Positions 1 through 10,433 are shown, numbered from the stretch's first letter. The stretch: 64,000 nt of DNA from Rheinheimera sediminis (GCF_004005375.1 NZ_RZUF01000010.1:62001-126000), one strand, 5' to 3'. The notes: generated by a model from the letters alone, not told the origin. Program-made: numbers and translations.

Positions 1-87
1 CGTGACTAAAAAAGAAGATGAAGTGCTGCTACAGGCGGCAAGAGCCAAACTGAAAGCCACTAAAACCGGACGCATAAAAGAAGCCAT
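1..87 (-). CDS. Putative lipoprotein, N-terminal part (cut by window edge)
   Basis: The reverse strand reads an ATG at 87 followed by 29 codons that run off the left edge. The N-terminus has a basic start (MASFMRPV), a hydrophobic stretch and the lipobox LAAC followed by a run of Ser and Thr. This is a type II signal peptide, so the product should be a lipid-anchored envelope protein. An AAGGA ribosome site lies about 7 bases upstream, inside the end of rlmG; the rlmG stop is only 2 bases before this ATG, so the two genes are probably co-transcribed. A second ATG at 75 would give a shorter signal peptide. Nothing can be said about function because only the signal region is visible. Confidence 0.7.
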   Translation of the reverse strand, partial: MASFMRPVLVAFSLALAACSSTSSSFLVT

Positions 88-89
88 GG

Positions 90-1229
90 TTATTTCCTTT
101 TGGTTGATTCGAGGATCACAAATTTATTGTTGCTGGCAATATGGCGACATCCACCCAGCAGTACCGTCATTTTTTCGTAATAAGGCAAGTGTCGGTTGGC
201 CACAATACGTAATTTACCACCAGCCTTTAAACAACGTTTAGCATCGTTAAACATCTGCCATGCAATATGTTCTGTTACGGCCTGCTGCTGATGGAAAGGT
301 GGATTACAAATCACATAATCCAGACTCTGATCGGCCTGGCTGGCTAAACAGTCGTCTGTTCTGAACTCGGCCTGAGCTATTAGTTCAGGTACATTCGCTT
401 CGACTGAGGCTTTTGATGATGCCACGGCCATATAGGAGTCATCGGTAAAAATAACTCTGGCTTCAGGCTGTTGTTTTAATAAAGCTACGCCAAGTACACC
501 ATTACCGCAGCCTAAATCCGCCACTAAAGCGCCTGCATCCAGCACTGGTAAATGCTCGAGCAGGAATCGTGCACCTATATCCAGTTGTTCTTTCGCAAAT
601 ACATTAGCGTGATTAACCAGTGTTAGCTGATAATCAGGCAACTCCCATTGAATAGGGTAAGTAAAAGCACGGGCTGTACCGCGAGGCGTACAATGAATAG
701 TCCGGCATTTTTTCTGTGCCAGCGAAGCTTGTGTTGCTCCTAATTCCTGCTCAAAAATAGCCAGCAAATTCTTATGAATGTCTTTGGCTTTCGCCGCAGC
801 TATGACCACTGTATCAGGCCGAACCACCTGGCTTAACTGCTGTAACATAAAACGCAGATAACCATGATTATTAGGAACTTTCAGCAGTACCAGATCCACA
901 TCAGCAGGTAAGGCCGTAACACTGTCGATAAAACTGACGCTGTCTGCAGATAAACCGTTTTGTTGTCTGTTGTGCACAGTGGCTTGCTGGCTTAATACAG
1001 AATCGTTTTGCTGACTATGTGGGTAGTCACCCAAAGCACAAGACAAAGCCCCAAACAAGTCGTGCATCACCAGGACTTTTAAATCGGCGCGTTCAGCAAG
1101 CAAAGGCAAGGCTTGCTGTAGCAGTAATTCATCGGCTGCATCCCAGGCTTGTAAGCTACGATTGCTTTGCCCCAGTGGTAATCTGTCCAGCTGCAGCTGC
1201 TTGTCAGCGACGGTAAAAATAGTATTCAT
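90..1229 (-). CDS. rlmG: 23S rRNA (guanine(1835)-N(2))-methyltransferase RlmG
   Basis: RlmG methylates G1835 of 23S rRNA with S-adenosylmethionine. The 379-residue product matches the family length of about 378. It opens with a segment like the E. coli protein (SLQAWDAADELLLQQ), followed by an N-terminal degenerate methyltransferase domain and a C-terminal Rossmann methyltransferase domain with the SAM loop VADLGCGNGVLG and the catalytic motif NPPFHQ near residue 305. A longer reading frame starts at 1418, but its first 63 residues are not RlmG-like and overlap the divergent dioxygenase gene, so the ATG at 1229 is taken as the start. The gene is divergent from the AlkB-like gene with only 32 bases between starts. 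Confidence 0.93.
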   Translation of the reverse strand: MNTIFTVADKQLQLDRLPLGQSNRSLQAWDAADELLLQQALPLLAERADLKVLVMHDLFGALSCALGDYPHSQQNDSVLSQQATVHNRQQNGLSADSVSFIDSVTALPADVDLVLLKVPNNHGYLRFMLQQLSQVVRPDTVVIAAAKAKDIHKNLLAIFEQELGATQASLAQKKCRTIHCTPRGTARAFTYPIQWELPDYQLTLVNHANVFAKEQLDIGARFLLEHLPVLDAGALVADLGCGNGVLGVALLKQQPEARVIFTDDSYMAVASSKASVEANVPELIAQAEFRTDDCLASQADQSLDYVICNPPFHQQQAVTEHIAWQMFNDAKRCLKAGGKLRIVANRHLPYYEKMTVLLGGCRHIASNNKFVILESTKRK

Positions 1230-1261
1230 GCCATTCAACTTAAAGAAGAGAAGGTTGTATT

Positions 1262-1885
1262 TTGACACGAGCACACCAGAGCGACAACCATGGATCGTCG
1301 CAACACTTTGTATTACCGCAAGCAGAGTTGTTGTTTTGGCCAAACTGGCTCTCGTCAGAGCAGGCAGAGCGCTGCTATCAGCAGTTAGCGCAGCAATTAA
1401 ACTGGCAGCAGCCAGCAATAAAAATTTTTGGCAAAGCAGTGCTTATTCCAAGGCAGCAGGTATGGATGGGCGACCCGCACTGTAGTTACAAATATTCAGG
1501 TGTGTTGTTTGAACCTGAACCCTGGCATCCTCTGGTAAAGCAATTAACAGACAGGGTGAATCAACTCTGTCAGACTGGTTTTAATTCGGTATTGCTGAAT
1601 TGGTACGCCGATGGTCAGCAGCATATGGGTTGGCATAGTGATGATGAGCCTGAATTGGGCGATAACCCTCAGATCGCCTCATTAAGTTTAGGGCAGCAAC
1701 GCTTTTTTGATTTAAAACACAAAAGCTTAGGAACACAGATTAAACTAGAATTGGGTCATGGTGCTTTACTGCTGATGGCGGGGCAATGCCAGGCATTTTG
1801 GCAGCATAGAGTTCCTAAAATGGCCTCAGCCACAGAGGGGCGTATAAACCTGACTTTCCGTGAAATCAAGAAAAAACTAACTTAA
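1262..1885 (+). CDS. AlkB-like 2-oxoglutarate/Fe(II)-dependent dioxygenase
   Basis: The 207-residue protein is a Fe(II)/2-oxoglutarate dioxygenase of the AlkB group, which oxidatively removes alkyl groups from DNA or RNA bases. Visible motifs are the iron ligands in GWHSDDE (HxD) and the later His in FWQHRVPK, and the 2-oxoglutarate-binding Arg motif RINLTFR close to the C-terminus. The length and the N-terminal pattern (LPQAELLFWPNWLS) resemble E. coli AlkB and human ALKBH2/3-type proteins. The start is TTG at 1262, 7 to 8 bases after GAGAAGG; there is no in-frame ATG before residue 67, which would delete part of the fold. Function as a DNA repair enzyme is inferred from the family only. Confidence 0.85.
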   Translation: MTRAHQSDNHGSSQHFVLPQAELLFWPNWLSSEQAERCYQQLAQQLNWQQPAIKIFGKAVLIPRQQVWMGDPHCSYKYSGVLFEPEPWHPLVKQLTDRVNQLCQTGFNSVLLNWYADGQQHMGWHSDDEPELGDNPQIASLSLGQQRFFDLKHKSLGTQIKLELGHGALLLMAGQCQAFWQHRVPKMASATEGRINLTFREIKKKLT

Positions 1886-2008
1886 TTATATTTTCTCTAT
1901 GGCAGCAGTCGCTTAGTAAGTTTTCCTGCGCTTTTGCAAAAATATGGGCTGACAAGGTGTATCGGCTTAACTAAAGTAGAGATGACGGAGCAACAAAAGG
2001 GTTTAGCT

Positions 2009-2350
2009 ATGTTGGTTCATACCGCAATAGAACAGAAGTTATTAAGCGCATTTGATCCTGTGTTTCTTGACGTCGTCAATGAAAGTCATATGCACAATGT
2101 GGCACCGGGTTCACAATCACATTTTAAAGTTGTGATAGTGACAAATGCCTTTGATGGCATGAGGTTGTTAAACCGCCACAGGGCAGTCAATGCCATAGTG
2201 GCAGAGGAGCTAGCCGAAAAAATTCATGCTTTAGCCTTGCATACTTATACGCCTGGTGAATGGTACGAGTATTACGCCGAAAAACCACCGGCTTCGCCTA
2301 AATGTTTTGGTGGCAGTAAAAGAGAAAAAACTGCCTTGCCTGAGTCTTGA
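2009..2350 (+). CDS. bolA: BolA family protein
   Basis: BolA proteins work with monothiol glutaredoxins in iron-sulfur trafficking and influence cell shape and stress response. The 113-residue product aligns by eye with E. coli BolA along its whole length: AIEQKLLSAFDPVFLDVVNES, then SHFKVVIVTNAFDG, LLNRHRAVNAIVAEEL, and HALALHTYTPGEW. The start at 2009 follows AAAGGG by 7 bases and aligns with the BolA N-terminus; ATGs at 1982 and 1934 would add residues that BolA proteins lack. The C-terminal Pro/Lys-rich tail (KPPASPKCFGG) is also seen in BolA. A strong terminator follows. Confidence 0.92.
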   Translation: MLVHTAIEQKLLSAFDPVFLDVVNESHMHNVAPGSQSHFKVVIVTNAFDGMRLLNRHRAVNAIVAEELAEKIHALALHTYTPGEWYEYYAEKPPASPKCFGGSKREKTALPES

Positions 2351-2385
2351 TCGATTTGCAGGCAGACTTGCTGAACGAGTTAGTA

Positions 2386-2417
2386 GATAAAAGCGCCGCA
2401 AGGCGCTTTTATCTTTT
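2386..2417 (+). terminator. Rho-independent terminator after bolA
   Basis: The perfect 12-bp inverted repeat GATAAAAGCGCC / GGCGCTTTTATC with a GCAA loop is followed by TTTTC. It ends bolA transcription before the fabV promoter region. Confidence 0.88.
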
Positions 2418-2516
2418 CTACTCAGGCTATTTACCTTAGTGAGCTGCGCTTTCTGCCTGACTAAGTTCTTGTTTTTTAATCCACAATACTGCTATTTTTG
2501 CTGATCAGACCTGTTT

Positions 2517-2535
2517 TTTAAGCTAACGGCTTAAA
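2517..2535. promoter_or_regulatory. Perfect inverted repeat upstream of fabV
   Basis: Two 7-bp arms, TTTAAGC and GCTTAAA, flank a 5-base centre, 37 bases before the fabV start. There is no following T-run, so it does not look like a terminator. It could be a regulator binding site or lie within the fabV promoter; the bound factor is unknown. Confidence 0.4.
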
Positions 2536-2571
2536 CTAGCTGACAATTTTCAACCAACAATAGGTTTTGTT

Positions 2572-3762
2572 ATGGTTATCCAACCTAAAATTCGTGGTTT
2601 TATCTGCACTAATGCTCATCCAGTCGGTTGTGCTGCTCATGTGCAAGAACAAATTGATTATGTCAAAGCGCAGGGCCCTGTTGCCGGTGGCCCTAAAAAT
2701 GTATTAGTTATAGGTGCTTCAACCGGGTATGGGCTGGCTTCGCGTATTACTTCTGCGTTTGCTTCAGGTGCGAACACTTTAGGTATCTTCTTTGAAAAAG
2801 AACCAACAGAAGGCAAAACAGCTTCGGCTGGTTGGTACAACACTGTCGCTTTTGAACAGGCTGCAACTGCCGCAGGTTTATGGAATAAGCACCTTAATGG
2901 TGACGCCTTTACCGACGAATTAAAATCTCAGGCTATTGATTTGATCCGCAGTGAAATGGGCAAAATCGATTTAGTAGTGTACAGCCTGGCTGCGCCGCGT
3001 CGTAAAGACCCTGTGACAGGTGAAGTGTACAGCTCAGTATTAAAGCCAATAGCTCAGGCATATACAGCCAAGACTTTAAACACCAGCAAACGTGAAATTG
3101 AAAGCGTCTCTGTTGAACCTGCCTCCGAAGAGGAAATCTTCAATACGGTTAAAGTCATGGGTGGGGAAGACTGGGAGCGCTGGCTGGATCAGCTGCACGC
3201 TGCTGGTGTTTTAGCTGAAGGTTGCCAGACCGTTGCTTACACCTATATTGGTAAAGAGCTGACCTGGCCAATCTATGGCAAAGCCACTATCGGCAAAGCT
3301 AAAGAAGACTTAGATCGCGCTGCTACTGCTATTACACAAAAACTGAACTCGGTTGCCGGTCATGCCTATGTGGCTTCATTAAAAGCTTTAGTCACTCAGG
3401 CCAGTTCAGCTATTCCTATTATGCCGCTGTACATTTCGTTGTTGTACCGTGTGATGAAAGCCGAAGGCACTCATGAAGGTTGTATCGAACAGATTTATGG
3501 TTTGTTCCAGCAAGCGCTTTACAACAACAACCGTACTTTAGATGAAGGCGGTCGTCTGCGTATGGATGGCAAAGAATTGTCTGACCATATCCAGTCTGCA
3601 GTAAAAGATTTATGGGGTCAGGTGACCACAGAAAACATTGATGAGTTGACCGACTACAAAGGCTACCACAATGAATTCTTGCGCTTATTCGGTTTTGGCT
3701 ACAGCCATGTCGATTACAATGCCGATGTACCTGCCTTGTTGGCGCTGAAAAATCTGGTTTAG
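2572..3762 (+). CDS. fabV: Enoyl-[acyl-carrier-protein] reductase FabV
   Basis: FabV is the NADH-dependent trans-2-enoyl-ACP (or enoyl-CoA) reductase that completes each cycle of type II fatty acid synthesis; it is the triclosan-tolerant isozyme of FabI. The product is 396 residues, the family norm. The N-terminus VIQPKIRGFICTNAHPVGC and the nucleotide loop VLVIGASTGYGLASRI are typical. The active site Tyr and Lys of the Y-x8-K type lie in YTYIGKELTWPIYGKATIGKAK. The gene is transcribed alone: it has its own upstream region and a terminator directly after. Confidence 0.95.
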   Translation: MVIQPKIRGFICTNAHPVGCAAHVQEQIDYVKAQGPVAGGPKNVLVIGASTGYGLASRITSAFASGANTLGIFFEKEPTEGKTASAGWYNTVAFEQAATAAGLWNKHLNGDAFTDELKSQAIDLIRSEMGKIDLVVYSLAAPRRKDPVTGEVYSSVLKPIAQAYTAKTLNTSKREIESVSVEPASEEEIFNTVKVMGGEDWERWLDQLHAAGVLAEGCQTVAYTYIGKELTWPIYGKATIGKAKEDLDRAATAITQKLNSVAGHAYVASLKALVTQASSAIPIMPLYISLLYRVMKAEGTHEGCIEQIYGLFQQALYNNNRTLDEGGRLRMDGKELSDHIQSAVKDLWGQVTTENIDELTDYKGYHNEFLRLFGFGYSHVDYNADVPALLALKNLV

Positions 3763-3770
3763 TAACTTTG

Positions 3771-3798
3771 AAAAGCCGTTTAATGCGGCTTTTTTTTC
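3771..3798 (+). terminator. Rho-independent terminator after fabV
   Basis: AAAAGCCG and CGGCTTTT pair around a 7-base loop and lead into a run of eight T. It starts 8 bases after the fabV stop. Confidence 0.88.
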
Positions 3799-3935
3799 AT
3801 AGAATCTTTGGTTTTTGGTTAATTTCACTGAATTTGAAAGCGTTACAGCCGCAGACAAAAGGCAAAGTTAGAAAACTTGACTACACTGAGCTTCAGTCGG
3901 CTGAAATGCCGGATAATTTTGTTGATTAACATAGA

Positions 3936-3960
3936 TAGCACTTATGTTTAGTGCTAGAAT
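3936..3960 (+). promoter_or_regulatory. Probable nqr promoter with overlapping inverted repeat
   Basis: TGCTAGAAT at 3952-3960 fits an extended -10 element, with no clear -35 box. The 6-bp inverted repeat TAGCAC (3936-3941) and GTGCTA (3951-3956) overlaps the -10, where a bound regulator could block RNA polymerase. The rest of the 325-base gap from fabV to nqrA holds the fabV terminator, short AT-rich sequence, and the leader described next. No gene is seen in it. Confidence 0.45.
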
Positions 3961-3968
3961 CCGCGACT

Positions 3969-4051
3969 TTGGTATCTGTGTCCGCCACCTGCAACAGAGG
4001 TTAGGCTGTTGAGGTTCCGGATGCTACGCGCGGCGAGCAGCCGATAAACCA
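3969..4051 (+). promoter_or_regulatory. Possible structured 5' leader of the nqr operon
   Basis: The segment can fold as a three-way junction. The closing helix pairs TGGTATC (3970-3976) with GAT-aa-ACCA (4043-4051). The first arm is long: TCCG, ACCT and CAACAG (3981-3997) pair with CTGTTG, AGGT and CGGA (4006-4021) with small internal loops. The second arm pairs CGGC (4031-4034) with GCCG (4040-4043); it shares base 4043 with the closing helix. The nqrA start is 36 bases beyond it and has no clear Shine-Dalgarno sequence. I do not recognise a known riboswitch class. Folding was done by eye, so the structure is a suggestion. Confidence 0.35.
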
Positions 4052-4072
4052 GGCCCTGTTTCTTCCCGTTAA

Positions 4073-5422
<1,350 letters not shown>

Positions 5423-5424
5423 AA

Positions 5425-6630
5425 ATGGGTTTGAAGCATTTTTTAGAAAGTATTGAGCCGCAGTTCGAAAAAGGCGGTAAGTACGAAAAGTGGTACGCTT
5501 TATACGAAGCCGTAGCTACAGTTCTATACACCCCTGGTCTGGTGACCAAAAAGGGTACTCATGTGCGTGACAGTATCGATCTGAAACGTATTATGATTTT
5601 TGTCTGGTTAATGTTATTCCCTGCGTTATTTTTTGGTATGTTCAATATCGGTCATCAGGCGGTTATCGCACTGCAGGCTGGGTTTGGCACGCCTGATACC
5701 TGGCAGGTTGCTTTGTTCCAGTTGCTCGGTGGTGAATTGACTGCTGAATCAGGCTGGGGTAGTAAAATGTGGTACGGTGCTGTTTGGTTCCTGCCTATTT
5801 ACGCCACTGTTTTTGTTGTTGGCGGTTTCTGGGAAGTTTTATTTGCGTCAGTGCGCAAGCATGAGGTGAATGAAGGCTTCTTTGTAACCTCTATTCTGTT
5901 CTCCTTAATTCTCCCAGCCTCTATCCCGCTGTGGCAAGCCGCTTTGGGTATCACTTTTGGTGTAGTTGTTGCGAAGGAAGTTTTTGGCGGTACAGGCCGT
6001 AATTTCTTAAACCCAGCTTTAGCTGGCCGTGCTTTCCTGTTCTTTGCTTACCCGGCACAGATTTCAGGCGACAAAGTATGGACAGTAGCGGACGGTTTTT
6101 CTGGCGCGACCTGGTTGTCTAAAGCAGCTAACGGTGAAGTGTCTGACTGGTCAATCAATGCTCAGTGGTGGGATGCGTTCTTCGGTTTTATCCCTGGTTC
6201 AGTAGGTGAAACCTCCTTCTTAGCGCTGATGATTGGTGGTTTAGCCCTAATCTATTTCCGTATTGCTTCATGGCGTATTGTGCTCGGCGTATTAGCTGGT
6301 ACTGCTGTGTTTGCTACTATACTGAATGTGATAGGTTCAGAGACGAACGCTATGTTTGCTATGCCATGGTACTGGCACATAGTTCTGGGTGGTTTCGCTA
6401 TTGGTATGTTCTTTATGGCGACTGACCCGGTATCGGCTTCATTTACCAACACAGGCAAATGGGCTTACGGTTTCCTGATTGGCTTTATGGTGGTGATGAT
6501 CCGTGTGGTCAACCCTGCTTACCCTGAAGGTATGATGTTAGCCATTTTGTTTGCTAACTTATTCTCCCCATTGTTTGACTACATGGTGGCTCAGGCGAAT
6601 ATCAATCGGAGGCTTGCTCGTAATGTTTAG
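5425..6630 (+). CDS. nqrB: Na+-translocating NADH:quinone reductase subunit B
   Basis: NqrB is the large membrane subunit, which carries covalent FMN and riboflavin and takes part in quinone reduction and Na+ transport. The 401-residue protein has many membrane segments after a soluble N-terminus ([28 protein letters not shown]). The FMN attachment motif SGAT appears in [11 protein letters not shown], with the Thr as the phosphoester site known from Vibrio. The gene overlaps nqrC by 8 bases, which fits translational coupling. Confidence 0.96.
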   Translation: MGLKHFLESIEPQFEKGGKYEKWYALYEAVATVLYTPGLVTKKGTHVRDSIDLKRIMIFVWLMLFPALFFGMFNIGHQAVIALQAGFGTPDTWQVALFQLLGGELTAESGWGSKMWYGAVWFLPIYATVFVVGGFWEVLFASVRKHEVNEGFFVTSILFSLILPASIPLWQAALGITFGVVVAKEVFGGTGRNFLNPALAGRAFLFFAYPAQISGDKVWTVADGFSGATWLSKAANGEVSDWSINAQWWDAFFGFIPGSVGETSFLALMIGGLALIYFRIASWRIVLGVLAGTAVFATILNVIGSETNAMFAMPWYWHIVLGGFAIGMFFMATDPVSASFTNTGKWAYGFLIGFMVVMIRVVNPAYPEGMMLAILFANLFSPLFDYMVAQANINRRLARNV

Positions 6631-7411
6631 TAATAACGATAGTATTGGCAAAACCTTCTTTGTGGTGATTGCTTTATGTTTAGTCTGCGCTATTTTGGTG
6701 TCGACTGCTGCAGTTCAGTTGCGGCCAAAACAAGTTGAAAACAAGCTGTTGGACAGCCAGAAAAACGTTCTGGCTGTGACAGGTTTGTTAGCTGATGGCA
6801 ATATCAAAGAGCTATACACCAAACATATCCAGGAGCGTTTAGTCGACCTGAATACAGGTGAGTTCGTTGATATGGCTCCCGAAAGCTACGACTACCGCCG
6901 TGCAATGAAAGCGCCTGAGAGCAGCATAAAACTGGAAGGTGCGGACGATATGGCCTCCATTAAAAGCCGCGCCAATATTGCTCCTGTCTACTTTGCTTAT
7001 AACGATGGCGTTGAGTCAGGCCAGTTATCTGCGATAGTGCTGCCTGTTCATGGTTATGGTTTATGGTCTACTATGCATGCCTTTTTGGCTTTGGATAATG
7101 ACGGTAATACCATCAAAGGTATTAACTATTATGAGCAAGGCGAAACAGCTGGTTTAGGTGGTGAAGTACAAAACCCGAAATGGACTGCTCAATTTGTTGG
7201 CAAAAAGTTGTTGGATGAATCTGGTGCTCCTGCTATTAAAGTGATGAAGCCTGGTAATGCGGCCCCTAGTTCAGCTCATGAAGTAGATGGTTTGTCAGGT
7301 GCTACTTTAACCAGCAATGGTGTGCAGAATACTTTCGATTTCTGGGCAGGAGCCAAAGGTTTTGCACCTTTCCTGACCAAAGTTCGTGACGGAGCATTAA
7401 ACAATGGCTAG
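6623..7411 (+). CDS. nqrC: Na+-translocating NADH:quinone reductase subunit C
   Basis: NqrC carries the second covalent FMN on a periplasmic domain anchored by an N-terminal membrane helix. The 262-residue product begins [15 protein letters not shown], as in the family; an in-frame start at 6551 lies deep in nqrB and is rejected. The flavinylation motif [13 protein letters not shown] near residue 225 holds the target Thr. The start overlaps the end of nqrB and the stop overlaps nqrD, each by 8 bases. The FMN is normally attached by ApbE, which is not in this window. Confidence 0.96.
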   Translation: MFSNNDSIGKTFFVVIALCLVCAILVSTAAVQLRPKQVENKLLDSQKNVLAVTGLLADGNIKELYTKHIQERLVDLNTGEFVDMAPESYDYRRAMKAPESSIKLEGADDMASIKSRANIAPVYFAYNDGVESGQLSAIVLPVHGYGLWSTMHAFLALDNDGNTIKGINYYEQGETAGLGGEVQNPKWTAQFVGKKLLDESGAPAIKVMKPGNAAPSSAHEVDGLSGATLTSNGVQNTFDFWAGAKGFAPFLTKVRDGALNNG

Positions 7412-8033
7412 TGCAAAAGAAATTAAAACAGTTCTGTTTGGCCCTATATTTGCCAACAACCCTATAGCTTTACAGGTTTTGGGTATTTGTTCTGCTTTGG
7501 CAGTAACCACCAAAATGGAAAAAGCCTTGGTAATGGGTATTGCACTTACTGTGGTAACTGCATTCTCTAACCTATTTATCTCTTTGATCCGAAACCATAT
7601 ACCATCTAGCGTTCGTATCATAGTTCAGATGACTATTATTGCGTCTCTGGTCATAGTGGTGGACCAGGTGCTCAAAGCTTTTGCTTATAACGTGGCAAAA
7701 GAGCTGTCGGTATTCGTAGGCTTGATTATTACCAACTGTATCGTGATGGGCCGTGCTGAAGCTTATGCGATGAAAACTGGTCCAGGTATGAGTTTCCTGG
7801 ACGGTATTGGTAATGGTCTGGGCTACTCAGTACTGTTACTGATTGTGGCATTTATCCGTGAGCTTTTTGGTTCAGGTACTCTGTTTGGTGTAGAAATTCT
7901 GCCTTTAGTCAGCGCCGGCGGCTGGTATCAGCCTATGGGCATGATGTTGATTGCACCTAGTGCGTTTATCATTATCGGCTTGTTGATCTGGATACTTCGT
8001 ACTTTCCGTCCAGAACAAGTTGAGAAGGCATAA
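7404..8033 (+). CDS. nqrD: Na+-translocating NADH:quinone reductase subunit D
   Basis: NqrD is a small integral membrane subunit with six predicted helices. It pairs with the homologous NqrE in inverted topology, and the two bind an Fe-S or iron centre within the membrane. The 209-residue product has the conserved [21 protein letters not shown], whose Cys is the cofactor ligand candidate, and the C-terminal helix segment. It overlaps nqrC at its start and is followed by nqrE after 10 bases. Confidence 0.95.
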   Translation: MASAKEIKTVLFGPIFANNPIALQVLGICSALAVTTKMEKALVMGIALTVVTAFSNLFISLIRNHIPSSVRIIVQMTIIASLVIVVDQVLKAFAYNVAKELSVFVGLIITNCIVMGRAEAYAMKTGPGMSFLDGIGNGLGYSVLLLIVAFIRELFGSGTLFGVEILPLVSAGGWYQPMGMMLIAPSAFIIIGLLIWILRTFRPEQVEKA

Positions 8034-8043
8034 GGGGCTATCA

Positions 8044-8652
8044 ATGGAACATTACATTAGTTTATTTGTCCGTGCTGTCTTTATCGAGAACCTGGCTTTG
8101 GCCTTTTTCCTCGGTATGTGTACTTTTATTGCAGTGTCTAAACAAGTCAAAACGGCGTTCAGCTTAGGTATTGCTGTGACTTTCGTTTTGGGTTTATCTG
8201 TACCAGTGAACAATCTGGTTTTCCATAACCTGTTAGCACCTGGTGCTTTGGCCTGGGCTGGTTTTCCTGATACAGATTTAAGCTTCCTTGGCTTTATCAC
8301 CTACATTGGTGTGATCGCGGCTTTGGTCCAAATCGTAGAAATGTTCTTAGACAAGTACGTACCTGCTTTGTACAACGCCTTAGGTATTTTCTTGCCTCTG
8401 ATCACAGTAAACTGCGCGATTTTTGGTGCTGTAGCCTTTATGGTTGAGCGCGATTATAACTTCGGTGAAAGCGTAGTGTTTGGTTTAGGTAGTGGTGTTG
8501 GCTGGACTCTGGCTATCACATTAATGGCCGCCGTCAGTGAGAAACTGAAATATGCCGACATGCCAGCAGGCGTGCGTGGTCTAGGTTCACGTTTTATCAT
8601 GGTTGGTTTAATGGGCTTGGGCTTTATGTCCTTCTCAGGCGTTTCACTGTAA
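8044..8652 (+). CDS. nqrE: Na+-translocating NADH:quinone reductase subunit E
   Basis: NqrE is the partner of NqrD in the membrane core. The 202-residue product starts [26 protein letters not shown], the family N-terminus including its conserved Cys, and has a second conserved Cys in [14 protein letters not shown]. An in-frame start at 8020 would overlap nqrD and is rejected. A GGGG ribosome site precedes the chosen ATG. It is followed by nqrF after 25 bases. Confidence 0.95.
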   Translation: MEHYISLFVRAVFIENLALAFFLGMCTFIAVSKQVKTAFSLGIAVTFVLGLSVPVNNLVFHNLLAPGALAWAGFPDTDLSFLGFITYIGVIAALVQIVEMFLDKYVPALYNALGIFLPLITVNCAIFGAVAFMVERDYNFGESVVFGLGSGVGWTLAITLMAAVSEKLKYADMPAGVRGLGSRFIMVGLMGLGFMSFSGVSL

Positions 8653-8677
8653 GCAATTGCTGTAAAAGGAAAGAACA

Positions 8678-9904
8678 ATGCAAGAGATATATCTTGGCGT
8701 TGGGATGTTCACCCTGCTGGTTGTAGCTTTAGTTGTTATGATTTTAGCTGCTAAAGCCAAACTGGTGTCTTCAGGTGACATTACCATTGGAGTGAATGGC
8801 GACCCTAAGTTAGCTATTCAGACAAAAGCTGGCGGCAAACTACTGAACGCTTTAGCTGATAGAGGTATTTTCCTGTCGTCAGCTTGTGGTGGCGGTGGTT
8901 CTTGCGGTCAGTGTCGTGTTCATGTTCATGCAGGTGGCGGCGACGTTTTACCTGTGGAAATGGGCCATCTGACTAAAGGTGATCGTCGTGAAGGTTGTCG
9001 TTTAGCTTGTCAGGTTAGTGTAAAAACTGACATGGAAATCGAAGTTGAACCAGAAATCTTTGGTATCAAAAAATGGGAATGCTCAGTTATCTCTAATGAT
9101 AACAAAGCAACCTTTATCAAAGAATTGAAGCTGGCTATTCCTGATGGCGAATCGGTACCTTTCCGCGCTGGTGGTTACATTCAGATTGAAGCCCCTGCGC
9201 ACCATGTAAAGTATGCCGATTTTGATATTCCGGCTGAATACCGTGGTGACTGGGAACGCTTTAAGTTCTTTACGCTGGAGTCCAAAGTAGACGAAGAAAC
9301 TATTCGTGCTTACTCTATGGCGAACTACCCGGAAGAAGAAGGTATTATCATGTTAAACGTGCGGATCGCATCTCCGCCGCCAAATAACCTGAGCTTACCT
9401 TGCGGTAAAATGTCTTCGTATATCTGGAGCTTGAAAGCCGGCGATAAAGTAACGATTTCTGGTCCATTTGGTGAATTCTTCGCGAAGCAAACTGAAGCAG
9501 AAATGGTATTCGTAGGTGGTGGTGCTGGTATGGCCCCAATGCGTTCGCACATTTTTGACCAGTTACGCCGTTTGAAATCCAAACGTAAGATGAGCTTCTG
9601 GTACGGAGCCCGTTCCAAGCGTGAAATGTTTTATGTTGAAGATTTCGACATGTTGGCAGCAGAGAATGAAAACTTTGTCTGGCATACCGCCTTGTCTGAT
9701 CCACAGCCGGAAGATAATTGGACTGGTTACACAGGTTTTATTCACAACGTATTGTTTGAAAATTACCTGAAAAACCACAAAGCTCCGGAAGACTGTGAGT
9801 TCTATATGTGTGGTCCACCGATGATGAACAAAGCGGTGATCAACATGCTGAAAGACTTAGGCGTAGAAGACGACAATATACTGTTGGACGACTTCGGCGG
9901 TTAA
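8678..9904 (+). CDS. nqrF: Na+-translocating NADH:quinone reductase subunit F
   Basis: NqrF is the electron entry subunit: it takes a hydride from NADH to FAD and passes electrons to a 2Fe-2S centre. The 408-residue protein has an N-terminal membrane helix (residues about 4-26). The ferredoxin domain shows [12 protein letters not shown] and a distal Cys in CRLACQV. The FAD motif is RAYSMANYP, and the NADH-binding region runs from [12 protein letters not shown] to the C-terminal [10 protein letters not shown]. The last residues, DDFGG, are also typical. A strong terminator follows 22 bases after the stop. Confidence 0.97.
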   Translation: MQEIYLGVGMFTLLVVALVVMILAAKAKLVSSGDITIGVNGDPKLAIQTKAGGKLLNALADRGIFLSSACGGGGSCGQCRVHVHAGGGDVLPVEMGHLTKGDRREGCRLACQVSVKTDMEIEVEPEIFGIKKWECSVISNDNKATFIKELKLAIPDGESVPFRAGGYIQIEAPAHHVKYADFDIPAEYRGDWERFKFFTLESKVDEETIRAYSMANYPEEEGIIMLNVRIASPPPNNLSLPCGKMSSYIWSLKAGDKVTISGPFGEFFAKQTEAEMVFVGGGAGMAPMRSHIFDQLRRLKSKRKMSFWYGARSKREMFYVEDFDMLAAENENFVWHTALSDPQPEDNWTGYTGFIHNVLFENYLKNHKAPEDCEFYMCGPPMMNKAVINMLKDLGVEDDNILLDDFGG

Positions 9905-9925
9905 GCCAAAGCTATAGATTGATAA

Positions 9926-9957
9926 AAGAAGCCAGCCTGAGTGCTGGCTTCTTTTTA
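9926..9957 (+). terminator. Rho-independent terminator of the nqr operon
   Basis: AAGAAGCCAGC and GCTGGCTTCTT form an 11-bp stem around a 6-base loop, followed by TTTTAT. It separates nqrF from nqrM. Confidence 0.9.
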
Positions 9958-9993
9958 TCTATTTTTTGGATAGGGATTGTTATCGAAACTTGT

Positions 9994-9999
9994 TACAAT
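9994..9999 (+). promoter_or_regulatory. Possible -10 box of the nqrM promoter
   Basis: TACAAT lies between the nqr terminator and nqrM, 66 bases before the nqrM ATG. The -35 region is weak. Since a terminator precedes it, nqrM probably has a promoter here. Confidence 0.35.
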
Positions 10000-10064
10000 A
10001 GTCACCTTTATTGAGCAAGCAGGCAGACTCTTTGTTCAATGCTTCTAAGTTTGATGAGGTTGCT

Positions 10065-10277
10065 ATGGAAGTTTTTATTTTTACTTTTGTCATCCTGATA
10101 GTTGTAGTTGCTGCTATGGCTATCGGCTATATGGTGCAACGTAAAACCATAGCAGGCAGCTGTGGTGGTTTAGGTGCTTTAGGGATAGAAAAAGCTTGTG
10201 ATTGCGATACGCCTTGTGAGAAACGCAAAGAGCGGCTGAAAAAAGAGCAGGAATGGCAGCAGAATAAAATTATCTGA
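10065..10277 (+). CDS. nqrM: Na+-NQR maturation protein NqrM
   Basis: NqrM is needed for assembly of a functional Na+-NQR, probably by delivering iron to the NqrD/NqrE site. The 70-residue product has one membrane helix (MEVFIFTFVILIVVVAAMAIGYMVQ) and a Cys-rich cytoplasmic part, SCGGLGALGIEKACDCDTPCEKR, with four Cys as in the family. The start at 10065 follows GAGG; an upstream TTG in frame at 10011 would add 18 residues not seen in NqrM proteins. A terminator follows. Confidence 0.92.
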   Translation: MEVFIFTFVILIVVVAAMAIGYMVQRKTIAGSCGGLGALGIEKACDCDTPCEKRKERLKKEQEWQQNKII

Positions 10278-10308
10278 TGCTGTTGATATTTATCTGTTGA
10301 ATGTCCGT

Positions 10309-10340
10309 CAAGCCAGCTAAAGCTGGCTTGTCAGTTTTTA
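10309..10340 (+). terminator. Rho-independent terminator after nqrM
   Basis: The 9-bp stem CAAGCCAGC / GCTGGCTTG with a TAAA loop is followed by TCAGTTTTT. Confidence 0.8.
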
Positions 10341-10433
10341 GCTACAGGCTCTGTAACTCACTTCATTTCGTTCTATTGCCTCAAGGCGCGACCTATTCAA
10401 TAATGCAGCATATTTTTTCCAGAGATCATTTTT

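Noticed and set aside
2-241. 79-residue plus-strand frame at the left edge
   Set aside because: It runs antisense to the 3' end of rlmG and to the lipoprotein start, both of which have clear protein features and ribosome sites.
2675-2692. GTTGCCGGTGGCCC resembling the pectin operators
   Set aside because: It lies inside fabV coding sequence, lacks the CACC/GGTG spacing of the other sites and has no regulatory context.
3969-4051. FMN or cobalamin riboswitch before nqrA
   Set aside because: None of the conserved core sequences of these classes, as I know them, can be found in the leader.
9348-9704. 118-residue minus-strand frame inside nqrF
   Set aside because: It is an antisense shadow of a strongly conserved gene.
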